NCBI RefSeq assembly: GCF_027595165.1
Contig: NZ_CP097292.1
Coordinates: 81,400 to 145,399 of the forward strand
Direction of reading: 5' to 3'
Origin: Providencia sp. PROV188
GTDB lineage: Bacteria; Pseudomonadota; Gammaproteobacteria; Enterobacterales; Enterobacteriaceae
DNA length: 64,000 bases
Part shown: piece by piece, positions 18,836 through 28,754 of the stretch
Numbering within the stretch: the stretch's first letter is position 1
How the letters are laid out: each line of letters starts with the position of its first letter
Made by a program: the position numbers and the translations under genes
Notes under the pieces: generated by a model
Databases searched by the model: none
Told to the model about the DNA's origin: nothing
The model's input: only the letters and a program-made list of their open reading frames with translations

Positions 18836-19333
18836 TTATAATTGGTTCATAACTTTATTTTTATGTTTTTGTTTTGTTTCGTTAATATCCTTATCTAGTT
18901 TTTCTTTGAATTTTTTATCCATATATACAACACTCATATCAAATGACATATGCTTTGCTTGAATCCAAATAAGAACATTATCTTTTTCAAAAATGGCATA
19001 TTTATCACCTACAAATGGTATACTTTCATCATCTAATGGATATTTACTTCGGAGGATTTCATAAAAAAAACCAAATTTATCTTTAGGTAATGTTAACCAC
19101 ACACCTTTTAGAGTCTCTCCATCAAATGAAACATCAGCTTTTTTAATTTCATCAATCAATATTTCACTTGGAATTAAATCCCATCTCCACTGAGATTCAT
19201 TGTTTTTTATTGTGTATTTTTCGGAAACCGTTCTTTTGGTATCCTGATTAATTGTTAACCCTATAACATTAACTTCCGAATAGGAAAAAAATGAAACAAA
19301 AGTTAATGCAATCACAAAGAAATTTCTCAACAT
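18836..19333 (-). CDS. Hypothetical exported protein in the entry-exclusion slot
   Basis: 165 residues, AT-rich, with a signal peptide (FFVIALTFVSFFSYS) and no recognised domain. It is the first gene after traG, the place of traS in F. In F, TraS recognises the TraG C-terminus of its own plasmid type, so an entry-exclusion role is a reasonable guess; but F TraS is a membrane protein and this one looks secreted. Confidence 0.55.
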   Translation of the reverse strand: MLRNFFVIALTFVSFFSYSEVNVIGLTINQDTKRTVSEKYTIKNNESQWRWDLIPSEILIDEIKKADVSFDGETLKGVWLTLPKDKFGFFYEILRSKYPLDDESIPFVGDKYAIFEKDNVLIWIQAKHMSFDMSVVYMDKKFKEKLDKDINETKQKHKNKVMNQL

Positions 19334-19374
19334 ATTAATTCCTTATTTAATACATTTTAATTTTACCCATATTA

Positions 19375-22266
19375 TCAATCACTATTCTTTTTATAATAAT
19401 CATTAGGATCCATAATGCCATTGGAGCCAGGCTTTTTTTCCACTGGACTATCATCGACCATAAGTCCTGCTTTTTTCTTTTTATCTTGTTCCTCTATCAT
19501 TTTTGTTTCTTGTTTTCTAATCTCATCATGATAATTATTTTCCAAATCATCTCTACGCTGATTTACATCATTTTTTCCTTTTTCAATCTTATCTTTAATA
19601 TTAGCAATATTCTCTTTATTTAACGCTTCTTTTGATTGCACAGTTTGAGCTGTGTCATGTTTTATGTCCGCATCCGTACTCATGGTTTTAATGCGGTTAT
19701 CATTCGACTGATATTCCGAGATTAAATCACTGGATGATGGAATATGGCCTGTCGACATTGACGCGTCTTTGGCATCAATTTTCTCACGATTTTGAGCATA
19801 ATCGCTTTCCAACTGCGGCAATAACCGTTCTTTAACGAACGATTGTGCCAAGGCGTCACGCTCTTTTGCAACCCGCATATCACTGGTGTTACCCAGAATT
19901 TCATCCGCGTCACTCGGGGCCTTTTGCCTCACGTAGCTAGCAAATTCTTGGTCTAAGTTACGGTCAATCTGCGCACTGTTGTTTTGTGCAAAGCTGGCCA
20001 TATCGCTGTACTCTTGGCTTTCTGTAGTACTGCGGGAATACTGTTCATACTGATTCTTCGCAATATTTAATGTCGCACCAAATTGCTCCACCTCAGAATT
20101 TGCCTGATTATCGTGTCGATTCGTCCCTTCAGACAGTTTACTGTTGTTGATCATGTCCAACGCTTCATTAAAGTCACGCGTCGTTTGTGAACTGGCTTCG
20201 CTTCGAGCATCCTTATGTCTTGCGCCACGTTCTTGAACACTGCTTTGTGTACTGTCGGTATCTCGGGTATTACCATCAGTGTATGCTTGAGCGCCCCCAA
20301 TGACAGGGAGAGAGAATCCGCCCTCGGCTTTTCCGCCTATTGTGCTGGACACATCCAAATTCTCACTAACCAGTTTCGAGAAAGCTTCTTCATTCGAGAT
20401 ATTGTCATTTTTCGCCCGCGTTTCCGTGGCATTAATGAGCTTTTTGAACCCTTCCGTTTGCGAACTACTGACACCTGAGTCCGTTGTCGTCGAATCCGTG
20501 GCGCTGTTGCCATACTGTTTGCTAAATTGGCTAGCCTGATTCCAAGCCGAGTTGACCGAACTTTGATAGGCGCTCATTGATGCTGCCGCCGTCGCTTTGG
20601 CATGACGCGCACTTTGCTGGAGTGAGCTCACCATCGCATCACTGCCCTTAATCGACACGGCCATGCGCGACATTGCTCCGCTGGTATCGACCACTTCTTG
20701 CCCGTTACTGGTTAACGTGCTGGTTGCCCCGCTCGATAACTGTCGCGTCATTTGACCGTCACGGAAGCTGGCATTGGTGTCCCATTTATTCCCAGACACA
20801 TTACCGGTTTGCATATTATTGAATGACCAGTTGCCGTCCGCCGCTTGTGACGACGTCGCGGTCGCCGAGCTGTTAATTGCCGTCCCCAAGTAGTTCCCCG
20901 CTTGTGCAATTGCAGGGCCTAACCCTTTAACTATTGCCAGGGCAATAAACGGGATAGAAATGGACAACCAACCGGCAATGAGTCCAATGTCACTGTGCAT
21001 TTGCTGAATACTGGCTTGGTTTGCCAAATTAAAATCCATACCGCCCGTTTTGCCCCGCAAATAAAAGCTGGTCGCGTAGTTCAATATGGCAAACATCGGT
21101 GGCCAAGATTGCAGGTAGATAATCGACATAATGTAATTAAACAACATTCGCCCTGTTAGCGTATGAATGACAGCCAATAAGATAAAAATAGGGAATAGCG
21201 CAATGACCAACGATAATAAAATGGTGTTGAGTATTGGCACAAACGCCACCGCGACCTGTGATGACGTCGCCCAACTGAGCCGCATTTTGTTGTACGATGA
21301 TGTTGACGCCAAATTCACCAAACTGGCCGTATCCCCACTTTGCGCACTGTAGCCACTGATACCTTGTTTTAGCGCATTCATTACCACAGAAGAACGCATG
21401 AGTTGACTCGCAGTTTCACCGCCCTGGTAATAAAAGTTGTAGCTGTCTCCCAACATCGACGCATACAGCACATTCGCATCCGGTCGGCCACCAAAGATTT
21501 GTTTTACCGTATAATTCCAGGTTTTTCCGCCCGTGGTGGTGTCTAAATTCAGCTTCGGCATCAAGACACGCCGCGCCATATCCTCGCAGGTCCAAAAACC
21601 GCTTTGCGCTGCGCCATTGGCGCCCACTGCCGCACTGTTACCATTGGGTACAATAATGCCGCGAAGCGGGCTGGGCTTTTGAAAAATCAAGGTATAGGGG
21701 TCACGGCTGTTCATCAGCTCTTGGAAGGAATACTTATGATTAATTAAAATATCGCCTATCACGCAGTTTTTGGTGTAAAGCCCCATCAACTCAGCCAAAT
21801 CGCCATCCACGGACAGAATATCGCTGACGTTCCCCACCAAATCCGCACCAAATAGCATTCCTGTTTTACTGTAGGTCAGGGCATCCGGCGTATGAAATAC
21901 CGTTTCATACGCCTCCGTTAAACTGGTGCCGATGGACGTAATAAACCGTGCAGGTACAGCCAACCCCACAGGGACATTATCCACCAAATACACTCCGGTC
22001 GGATTGGCGCGGTCAATAATATGTACCGTGTGTTTTGGCACCAATAAAATACTCGACATCAACACCATCATCGCCACAAATTTGAGTAACTCTTTGGGGT
22101 CATGAGCTTTCATAAAGGAGACCAACACCGCAACACCGGATAAGGTCAACGCAATGCGGTACATAGAAGTCCAACTATCTGAACCGATGAGGGCAGCAAC
22201 ACCATTGAACACATTCATCATGTATTCACCGCCGCCCAAGACATACACTGTATCAATGGTGGCCAT
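19375..22266 (-). CDS. traG: TraG mating-pair stabilisation protein
   Basis: 963 residues. The N-terminal half has several membrane segments (near residues 35-70, 340-375 and 410-440) and matches TraG_N. The C-terminal half is a long, soluble, Ser/Gln/Asn-rich region with coiled-coil character. In F the N-terminus is needed for pilus assembly and the C-terminus for mating-pair stabilisation and entry exclusion. It starts 5 bases after traH. Confidence 0.93.
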   Translation of the reverse strand: MATIDTVYVLGGGEYMMNVFNGVAALIGSDSWTSMYRIALTLSGVAVLVSFMKAHDPKELLKFVAMMVLMSSILLVPKHTVHIIDRANPTGVYLVDNVPVGLAVPARFITSIGTSLTEAYETVFHTPDALTYSKTGMLFGADLVGNVSDILSVDGDLAELMGLYTKNCVIGDILINHKYSFQELMNSRDPYTLIFQKPSPLRGIIVPNGNSAAVGANGAAQSGFWTCEDMARRVLMPKLNLDTTTGGKTWNYTVKQIFGGRPDANVLYASMLGDSYNFYYQGGETASQLMRSSVVMNALKQGISGYSAQSGDTASLVNLASTSSYNKMRLSWATSSQVAVAFVPILNTILLSLVIALFPIFILLAVIHTLTGRMLFNYIMSIIYLQSWPPMFAILNYATSFYLRGKTGGMDFNLANQASIQQMHSDIGLIAGWLSISIPFIALAIVKGLGPAIAQAGNYLGTAINSSATATSSQAADGNWSFNNMQTGNVSGNKWDTNASFRDGQMTRQLSSGATSTLTSNGQEVVDTSGAMSRMAVSIKGSDAMVSSLQQSARHAKATAAASMSAYQSSVNSAWNQASQFSKQYGNSATDSTTTDSGVSSSQTEGFKKLINATETRAKNDNISNEEAFSKLVSENLDVSSTIGGKAEGGFSLPVIGGAQAYTDGNTRDTDSTQSSVQERGARHKDARSEASSQTTRDFNEALDMINNSKLSEGTNRHDNQANSEVEQFGATLNIAKNQYEQYSRSTTESQEYSDMASFAQNNSAQIDRNLDQEFASYVRQKAPSDADEILGNTSDMRVAKERDALAQSFVKERLLPQLESDYAQNREKIDAKDASMSTGHIPSSSDLISEYQSNDNRIKTMSTDADIKHDTAQTVQSKEALNKENIANIKDKIEKGKNDVNQRRDDLENNYHDEIRKQETKMIEEQDKKKKAGLMVDDSPVEKKPGSNGIMDPNDYYKKNSD

Positions 22267-22271
22267 AGGAA

Positions 22272-23648
22272 CTATCCTTTTTGCTCTGGGTTAACGATGT
22301 GGAAACGGTAGTTCTGCTGAAAACGCTCTTGCAACTGACTGGAGGTTTGCTGACGTAAAAAACTCATTTGTCGCTCCAGTTCAATCAACACATTGGCTTT
22401 GGTATTGACCATCTGCTGTAGGGCCTCCAGTTGGCGTGAGGCTTCTGACACGTTTTCACGCAAGATTTTTAACGGCTCTTCCGGGTAGTTACGGCTACCC
22501 ATGGCGACTTTCGCTTGGTCGATGAGCTCCTGCAGATACTGCAGTAAAATGTCGTAAGCGATGTAGTCCGCGAGTGCAGGCAATAAACTGGCTTTAATAT
22601 TGAGCTGCATTGGGTCAACGAGGTAACGTAAAATGGGGATAGAGGTACTTTGAATAAAGCCTTTTTCTTTGGCTGACAACGCTGTATCACTGCTTAACTT
22701 GCCTTGGATTTGTTCAACCATCGTTTTCGTCATCGCATTGAGTCCATTTTTAGCGTCAATGGTGATTTTTTTCGTGCGAATATCTAAACAATCGACGGTC
22801 GACACGCATCCCTCTAACGTAATGGTTCCCCCTTCCATCAACGCTTTAATAATGTCTTGGCGATTCACTTTCGGGATTAGGGCCTTCACATTGCCTTTCG
22901 CATCAAAAATCAACGTGCCGGTTAAGTTCATGACCAACTCTTTGAGTTCCGTGTCATTTTTCAAAAAATCATTTTTGGTTAAAATCTCCCACATGAGATT
23001 TTTGTTTTTCATGACCTGGTCTTTCATGTTCTCCGGCGCGCGGTTAAGCGCATCATTCATCTTACCGCCAACCGTACAACCTTGGCGCGAAGCGGCCCAG
23101 TCCGCAAACATGTTGGTTTCGCCCGCAATATCTTGACAAATTTTCTGTGATTGCACGGTATTGGTCGGCCATAGACCGCCAATAATGCCTTGTGCCGCCT
23201 GACACGATGAAATGTTGGTACTGTTAATATCGGACGCCATTTTTTGCAAAAAATCTTTCGCTGACTTCAACTCGGGTACAGTGGTTTGCAGCGCTAAGTC
23301 AAAGAAATAGCCCGCCCCGTTCGTCATTAACTGCTTCACAAATTGCTGGAGCTGTTCACTGTTGATATGGGAGAACGACCCTAAGTAAGCATCAATACCG
23401 CCACAACCGGCATTAATTGACGGCGGTGTAAATGACGCAATTTGTAACTGTTTCACTTGGCTACGCAGAAATAAGTTTCCGCCTGTGGCATACCCTGCAG
23501 CTTGCCCTTGCCATGCCTGCGCTGCAGTCGCATTCCCTTCAAAGCCTAACTTATTAAAGAAACTATTCATGTCACTGTTCACGCTGGCCATCGTCATTGG
23601 ATTAACAAGCAGTGACACACAAAGTCCGACAACCATCTGATTACGCAT
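22272..23648 (-). CDS. traH: TraH pilus assembly / mating-pair protein
   Basis: 458 residues. ATG at 23646-23648 is chosen since GAGGT lies 6-7 bases upstream and a signal peptide follows (MVVGLCVSLLVNPMTMA). The mature protein has the family's glycine/cysteine motif (INAGCGGIDAYLGSFSHIN) and a C-terminal coiled coil. TraH is periplasmic/outer-membrane associated and works with TraF and TraW in pilus extension. Confidence 0.92.
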   Translation of the reverse strand: MRNQMVVGLCVSLLVNPMTMASVNSDMNSFFNKLGFEGNATAAQAWQGQAAGYATGGNLFLRSQVKQLQIASFTPPSINAGCGGIDAYLGSFSHINSEQLQQFVKQLMTNGAGYFFDLALQTTVPELKSAKDFLQKMASDINSTNISSCQAAQGIIGGLWPTNTVQSQKICQDIAGETNMFADWAASRQGCTVGGKMNDALNRAPENMKDQVMKNKNLMWEILTKNDFLKNDTELKELVMNLTGTLIFDAKGNVKALIPKVNRQDIIKALMEGGTITLEGCVSTVDCLDIRTKKITIDAKNGLNAMTKTMVEQIQGKLSSDTALSAKEKGFIQSTSIPILRYLVDPMQLNIKASLLPALADYIAYDILLQYLQELIDQAKVAMGSRNYPEEPLKILRENVSEASRQLEALQQMVNTKANVLIELERQMSFLRQQTSSQLQERFQQNYRFHIVNPEQKG

Positions 23649-23917
23649 CGCGAATACCTCCTGGTTGAACCCGACACCAACACGCCAAACAGGCAAAATG
23701 CATCGCCGCTTTCCGCAAAGGAAATCGGTTGAATAAATACGTCATTATGATGAAACCTCATTGAGCGCCATTACCCGCTAGGTGCTAGCGTATTGGCATT
23801 GAAATAGTAAAGTGAGATAAAACGTGAGATAACGAATAAAAAAGAATTAATTGATTGGTATAATCGTTCCAAACTCCGCAATGATCATTGTTTCGATAGC
23901 GGAAAAATCATCCATCC

Positions 23918-24065
23918 CTAATTAAGCTTGGGTAACGGTGACTCCATATCCTCCCGCAATAGTTTTTCAAGTCTCGCTGCGTATTCTGTTGTAGACATAA
24001 ATGCAATATAGGGCTTCCAGTAGTCTACAGGGCAACCATGTCCTTGACAGGATACAAAGACAGAA
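23918..24065 (-). pseudogene. C-terminal fragment of an unidentified tra-region gene
   Basis: The frame ends at 23918-23920 with about 45 residues of protein-like sequence (CQGHGCPVDYWKPYIAFM, then LEKLLREDMESPLPKLN). Upstream, at about 24066, it runs into the tnpB remnant read in antisense, so the 5' part is missing. In F, small genes (trbJ, trbF) lie here between trbB and traH. Identity not recognised. Confidence 0.3.
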
Positions 24066-24462
24066 GGCATTGATATTGATTTAAAAGATTTGTTCGTCAT
24101 TGATACCGGATTAAAAATTAGCAATCCCCGCCACACTGCGAAATATGTAAAACGTTTAGCCCTGCTACAGCGGAGATTGAGCAAAAAGAAAAAAAGCTCA
24201 AGTAACCGCGCTAAAGTAAAACTAAAACTCGCAAAACTCCACGCAAAAATTGCTGATTGCCGAATGGATAACTTGCACAAATTGTCCTGCAACGTGAGTG
24301 TGAGGCTGAATATAATCGAAATCTTAACGCTGCCAGAAATATAAAAGCTGCTGGTCTAGCAGTGTTAGCCCTTGGAGAGTCAGTGGTTCCTAAATCGCTT
24401 AGCGCGGCTTAAATTGGACTCTGTGAATTGGGAATCCTCGTCCTTTAGGGCGGGGAGCAGTC
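24066..24462 (+). pseudogene. IS200/IS605 tnpB remnant with right end
   Basis: Reads as an internally deleted TnpB. The first part is IDLKDLFVIDTGLKISNPRH followed by the basic LLQRRLSKKKKSSSNRAK segment and LHAKIADCRMDNLHKLS. After a deletion and frame change, the C-terminal NRNLNAARNIKAAGLAVLA continues to LSAA and a stop at about 24410. The zinc-finger and last catalytic parts are missing. The following CCTCGTCCTTTAGGGCGGGG hairpin (24438-24457) is the typical right end with its guide-RNA-like structure. No tnpA is present here. Confidence 0.75.
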
Positions 24463-24508
24463 AATAGATATCTTTTTTGTTGTACTGCCAATATGTAGAC
24501 GAATTTAT

Positions 24509-24538
24509 TGACAGGCTCATTAAACAAGGAGCCTGTCA
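24509..24538. terminator. Hairpin downstream of higA
   Basis: TGACAGGCTC (24509-24518) pairs perfectly with GAGCCTGTCA (24529-24538) around a 10-base loop. It lies about 70 bases past the higA stop. There is no clear T-tract on the minus-strand side, so it may be a weak or Rho-assisted terminator. Confidence 0.45.
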
Positions 24539-24609
24539 TACTATATTGAATTGTGGGTTAATTAATAAAGATTAAAAAGAAGAGAACAACGACGCTATTA
24601 TGGTCGTCC

Positions 24610-24924
24610 TTAATGTTTCGATATGCCTTCGGAGCTATCTGATGGTTCTTCATACAAGATAATATCGGACGTATCAATTTTATTTTCTAATTGGCGTAAA
24701 TCATAAGCACTTTGTAAACGTAACCAAAATTCAGGCGTACTACCTAATGCCGCAGCAATACGGATTGCCAATGCGGGAGTCAATGCCGTTTTACCTGATA
24801 AAAAACGGGAAACTGTTGCTGGCGTTACACCAATATTTAATGCAAAACGTCGACCACTGATCCCCATATCAGCCAAATCTCGTGCAATAATTTCACCTGG
24901 GTGAGATATTTTAAACTGTCTCAT
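24610..24924 (-). CDS. higA: HigA-type antitoxin (XRE family)
   Basis: 104 residues with the HigA family opening ([22 protein letters not shown]) and an HTH ([13 protein letters not shown]). It overlaps the upstream higB stop (TAATG). HigA binds HigB and represses the higBA promoter, probably at the palindrome 25215-25231. The order toxin-then-antitoxin is normal for HigBA. Confidence 0.9.
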   Translation of the reverse strand: MRQFKISHPGEIIARDLADMGISGRRFALNIGVTPATVSRFLSGKTALTPALAIRIAAALGSTPEFWLRLQSAYDLRQLENKIDTSDIILYEEPSDSSEGISKH

Positions 24925-25202
24925 TAGTGATAATCCTCATAATTTAAGATGTAAGCATCACCATTGATGAATTGAAAAGTAATGCGCCAATTCGCTCGCA
25001 CTGTGATTGACCAATAACCTTCTCTGTCACCTTTCAGTGGGTGCAATTTGTAAATTTGGCGGTCTAATTCACGAATATCGTTAGCGGTGTCTATTGCTTG
25101 TAAACGGTCGTTGATCCGTTCAGCATCTTGAGCTGGAACACCGGATGTGTTCCCCTTTTCAAAAAGTTGTTTCAACCCTTTATGTTTAAACGATTTAATC
25201 AT
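24924..25202 (-). CDS. higB: HigB-type toxin, ribosome-dependent mRNA interferase
   Basis: 92 residues of RelE/HigB fold: [17 protein letters not shown] opening, [30 protein letters not shown] and WRITFQF. ATG at 25200-25202 is preferred to an upstream in-frame start, because the operator palindrome lies directly before it. HigB cleaves mRNA on the ribosome when HigA is degraded. The cassette sits inside the tra operon between trbB and traH. Confidence 0.9.
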   Translation of the reverse strand: MIKSFKHKGLKQLFEKGNTSGVPAQDAERINDRLQAIDTANDIRELDRQIYKLHPLKGDREGYWSITVRANWRITFQFINGDAYILNYEDYH

Positions 25203-25214
25203 TGAATTCACCAC

Positions 25215-25231
25215 ATTACACAATGTGTAAT
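25215..25231. promoter_or_regulatory. higBA operator palindrome
   Basis: ATTACACA-A-TGTGTAAT, perfect 8-base arms, 12 bases upstream of the higB ATG. A further ATTACA and GCATTACAC half-site follow at 25234-25251. The position suits autoregulation by HigA/HigBA. Confidence 0.65.
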
Positions 25232-25281
25232 ATATTACATTAGCATTACACGGCATGCAATACCCTTCAACTTTCCCTTAT

Positions 25282-25818
25282 TCATTGTGTGGCTAACATT
25301 AAGTTACTGTTTACACGGTTTACTACATCCTGCATATCCGTGAGTCCTTGTAACAGTGGGTAGGTTTTTAACGTATTGACCTCCACTAAAAAAACCGACG
25401 GCGTCAACACCTGCAATCCGCCTCCAAAAAATGTTTGAACCACTTCTGGCGGGGCTGGTATCGCATTGGGAAAGGCCATATCCCCCTGTCCGTCTAAAGT
25501 ATAAGGAAATACCTTAAATCCCATTTGAGCAGACAATAAGGCAAACTGCGGGTCAAACTGGTGGCAATAAGGACATTGTGATTGCATAAACAGTACTAAG
25601 GTATAATCATTCAAATTGACCACTTTGCCATTCGGGAGTTGGTAAGGTCGCGCCTCTGGCGTAATGGGAACAACAGGTTCAGGCGTTTCTGATATAACAG
25701 AGGGTTGCTCAATCACCTTACTACCTTTATGGGCTTCAAGTTCCTTAATCTCATCTAACACACTGGCATTGACGACAGCTGAGCACAATAAGCTGATTAA
25801 TAGAAAGGCTTTTCTCAT
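25282..25818 (-). CDS. trbB: TrbB thioredoxin-like periplasmic protein
   Basis: 178 residues with a signal peptide and a thioredoxin fold carrying the CPYCHQF active site. The block YTLDGQGDMAFPNAIPAPPEVVQTFF is shared almost word for word with F TrbB. TrbB is a disulfide isomerase thought to help fold the cysteine-rich Tra proteins (TraN, TraH, TraU). It overlaps the preceding small gene by 4 bases. Confidence 0.92.
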   Translation of the reverse strand: MRKAFLLISLLCSAVVNASVLDEIKELEAHKGSKVIEQPSVISETPEPVVPITPEARPYQLPNGKVVNLNDYTLVLFMQSQCPYCHQFDPQFALLSAQMGFKVFPYTLDGQGDMAFPNAIPAPPEVVQTFFGGGLQVLTPSVFLVEVNTLKTYPLLQGLTDMQDVVNRVNSNLMLATQ

Positions 25819-26117
25819 GAATGTTTTACCTCATCATCGGAAAAGTCAGAGGGCGCTTTAATTCGCTGCCAGGCTTTCACCACGGCATACACCATGCCTG
25901 CCAAACTGCACGCCGCCCCCAAGGCAAAAATGAACACCATGCCCGTTTCTTGTATCAATTGCAGGGTTTGTAATGTCGATTCACTGAATAGGGCTTGGCG
26001 CATCGCCACTAAATACTGCAGCAACCCGTAAAAAATGAGGGAGGCAAAAATTAATGTTATGCCGATATAAATTAAGCTGTTCTCAATAAGGCGTTCTTTA
26101 AACGTGGGTTGAGTCAT
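25815..26117 (-). CDS. Small inner-membrane protein in the trbA position
   Basis: 100 residues with two hydrophobic segments (about residues 14-34 and 58-78). ATG at 26115-26117 has AAGGAA 6 bases before it. The gene stands between traF and trbB, where F has trbA, an inner-membrane protein of unknown role. Sequence similarity to TrbA could not be judged. Confidence 0.6.
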   Translation of the reverse strand: MTQPTFKERLIENSLIYIGITLIFASLIFYGLLQYLVAMRQALFSESTLQTLQLIQETGMVFIFALGAACSLAGMVYAVVKAWQRIKAPSDFSDDEVKHS

Positions 26118-26127
26118 TGTGTGTTCC

Positions 26128-26916
26128 TTAATAATTAGGGGTAAAGTCAGTGGCAATCTCTAAGAACCGGCGGGTCAACGCATCTTGTGTCATAAACCCA
26201 TACGCCAACGGTTGATATTGCTCACTTTTCGGGTCAACCAAGAATAACGCCGGAAAATGGGTTATCCCCATTTTGGCAACCTGCCCCGTATCGGGTCGTG
26301 TTTGTGGTAAATATTGACTGCGAACGCCGTCAACCGACACCGGAATGAGCGTGATATCGTGCTGTTTTGCAAACTGATCAACCACGCTGGCGAGTTGATT
26401 GTCCAAAGGATCATTACCGCGATAGAACAGAAATAAACCGTATTGTGCAGACAGTTGGGTAATGGCCGCCCGCTCTTTTCCTTGTAACTGTGACAGCTGT
26501 AACGGCACGGTACTGTTGTAATGACTGTGCTCTAAGTTGTAATCCAGGGAAGGCGTGTGTAGCAGCGCTTTTTTCACTGAACGCTCAAACAACCCAGACT
26601 GGTCTAACCAAAAACGCTGTAGCGCCATGTATTTCGCGGCATTTTCCGCTGACGGCTGCATGATGGCTGTATCTAACGCCTCTTGGGTCAACGCTTGCAT
26701 CACTTTTTTCTGCAAAGTCGGCGACAAACTGGCAACTGGGATTTGCTCGGGTGGCGGCTCCTCGTCCTCGTCTTCCGGTTGAGGCTCGTTATACCAGTGC
26801 CACCCGACAATCGGTTCATCCACATAGGTATGAGTCTGTGTGGATACTTCAGCCGCGACTATCGGAAATGACACCCATAATCCCAGCGTGAGATAACAGA
26901 TTGTCCATTTCATCAT
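26128..26916 (-). CDS. traF: TraF pilus assembly protein
   Basis: 262 residues with a signal peptide and a C-terminal thioredoxin-like domain (LFLFYRGNDPLDNQLASVV, then GITHFPALFLVDP). The CxxC site is absent, as in F TraF. An acidic, proline-rich linker (EDEDEEPPPEQ) follows the signal. It is needed with TraH and TraW for pilus extension. Overlaps traN by 4 bases. Confidence 0.92.
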   Translation of the reverse strand: MMKWTICYLTLGLWVSFPIVAAEVSTQTHTYVDEPIVGWHWYNEPQPEDEDEEPPPEQIPVASLSPTLQKKVMQALTQEALDTAIMQPSAENAAKYMALQRFWLDQSGLFERSVKKALLHTPSLDYNLEHSHYNSTVPLQLSQLQGKERAAITQLSAQYGLFLFYRGNDPLDNQLASVVDQFAKQHDITLIPVSVDGVRSQYLPQTRPDTGQVAKMGITHFPALFLVDPKSEQYQPLAYGFMTQDALTRRFLEIATDFTPNY

Positions 26917-28754
26917 TGACCTCCTTGCCCTTGAAGACTATTGGCTATCTGGTCTTTCACACGGTCAATCAATTCTTGGTCGGCCGGAATGGTTGAGCCG
27001 GATTCCAAGTCCGCATAAAAATCAGCAAAGTTCAGACGGTCAAAATTAATCGCTTGCAATTCATCGACGGTAATGCCCCGACAATCGCTGTTTTTGGCAC
27101 TGCCGAAACCAATACGCAGCTGCCCCGCCCGCCCTTGCTCTTGCACAATTTTGGCCAGCTTACTATCAAACAAACAGTAGGCTTCTTTTTTCTGAAGACA
27201 CACGCCCAATACGTTATTGGAACAATACGACCCGACATACACAGTGAGCTTTCTCTGCTTGGCTTTACCGAGCGCCTTTTCTTCGCTGTCACAATGTGCC
27301 AAACCGACATCGCTTCCCCACCCGCCACTTTTACAGCAGTTATTAAATCCTGCCGCCGCTTTGCGGCAAGTGGTCCGCTTTCCGGTAAAGGCTCTCACAT
27401 TCACATCATTGAGTTCGGCCACATCTTCACCGGCGGCGGCCACCGCGGCTAACGCCGACACCGCTTTTTGAAAGCTGTTGGCCTTGTCGTTCTTAATTTG
27501 GTCACACTCACCACTGGCACAAACGAGTTCGACGCCGCACATTTTCCCCGTACCACTCAACCCTTTTTGACAGGAAAAGACCGCCTGTTCACGCAAACAC
27601 GTTCCAGCGACTGATTCCGTACACACCGTTTTGACCACTGTACACGCCGGATTGTCCATATACTCCCCGCAACTGCCTCTGTCAGCCGCTTGCTTGGCGT
27701 AATAATCGGTGTATTGCCAACACTCACTGTACACATCGTACTGTTTACCGCCCACCGTGACCGTTTTTGTACCGCCTTTTTCAGTACATTGGCTCTCAAT
27801 TTTGACTTCTTCAGACTTATCAAACGGGCAATGCTCTACCCATTCAATTTTTGGCGATGGAACTTTTGTCTTCACCAATACCGTCAAGGTCAATGTTAAC
27901 GTTGCCGATCTACCTTGAAAACGGCCCACTATTGCATCGGTAATTTTACCCGCCCACGCACCGCTCCCCGAAAATTGCCCGCTCGACACCACCGTATTTT
28001 CCTGCAGCTCTATTCCGTGCGCATTCAGTGTTTTGATTTCACTTTTCCAGAACTTGATGGACGTCTTCATAAACTCCCCTATCCGGTTAAACAACGTCCC
28101 ATCTTGAACCCAAATATTGAGTGTCCCTGTTTGGATAACCCCGCTTATCGGAGAACGAAATTCAAAGGTAAAATAGCTGTTTCGACTACCTCCACCTTTT
28201 CGAAACACAAATTGATGAGGCAAAATTGTCACGGTACGCGTCTCCCACCTTTCTACCTCTTCCCACGTAATTTTGGCCGTACGCGTACAAGCTAAACTGG
28301 CAGCGGGGACACGCTCGCATTGATGGGTGGTGATTTCCGTTTTATCCACCGTCACATCCTGACACGGCACGGTAATGTGACCACTTTCCGACTCGGCTTT
28401 ATCGCGCATGTCTAACCCTGCTTTCAAAAAGGGTGCCTCCAAATCCAACTTGTCAGGCGGGCGATGTTTCATCACTTCCGTGGTGGTTTTACCGGCATCC
28501 GATCCCGTCATGGCTTTCATGCCCGCGTTTTCCAACCCCGACGCGGCTCCCGAGGTCACGCCCCCGTAATACCCACTCTCTGACGGGTTCGGGGTATAAT
28601 TGGGGATAATCTCATTCGGTTTAGTGTTGCTGAGGGTGTTTGCCCCTTGATTTTTCAGCCCACTGGCAAATTGCGAGCCCGCGTTATAGTCATCCGCAGC
28701 GGGACTGAGGGCAGTCAATAATAAGCAACTGAGTACTATCAATCGTAGATTCAT
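26913..28754 (-). CDS. traN: TraN outer-membrane mating-pair stabilisation protein
   Basis: 613 residues, cysteine-rich throughout, with a signal peptide after the ATG at 28752-28754 (AGGAG upstream). The cysteine clusters (CCKSGGWGSDVGLAHC, CSNNVLGVCLQKKEAYC) are typical of the TraN C-terminal half. TraN contacts an outer-membrane porin of the recipient and fixes mating specificity; the tip region lies between about residues 170 and 300. It overlaps trbC by 4 bases. Confidence 0.93.
   Translation of the reverse strand: MNLRLIVLSCLLLTALSPAADDYNAGSQFASGLKNQGANTLSNTKPNEIIPNYTPNPSESGYYGGVTSGAASGLENAGMKAMTGSDAGKTTTEVMKHRPPDKLDLEAPFLKAGLDMRDKAESESGHITVPCQDVTVDKTEITTHQCERVPAASLACTRTAKITWEEVERWETRTVTILPHQFVFRKGGGSRNSYFTFEFRSPISGVIQTGTLNIWVQDGTLFNRIGEFMKTSIKFWKSEIKTLNAHGIELQENTVVSSGQFSGSGAWAGKITDAIVGRFQGRSATLTLTLTVLVKTKVPSPKIEWVEHCPFDKSEEVKIESQCTEKGGTKTVTVGGKQYDVYSECWQYTDYYAKQAADRGSCGEYMDNPACTVVKTVCTESVAGTCLREQAVFSCQKGLSGTGKMCGVELVCASGECDQIKNDKANSFQKAVSALAAVAAAGEDVAELNDVNVRAFTGKRTTCRKAAAGFNNCCKSGGWGSDVGLAHCDSEEKALGKAKQRKLTVYVGSYCSNNVLGVCLQKKEAYCLFDSKLAKIVQEQGRAGQLRIGFGSAKNSDCRGITVDELQAINFDRLNFADFYADLESGSTIPADQELIDRVKDQIANSLQGQGGQ

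Noticed and set aside
24090..24344. Intact small protein
   Set aside because: It is the middle of a deleted tnpB; the frame continues only after a deletion and shift.
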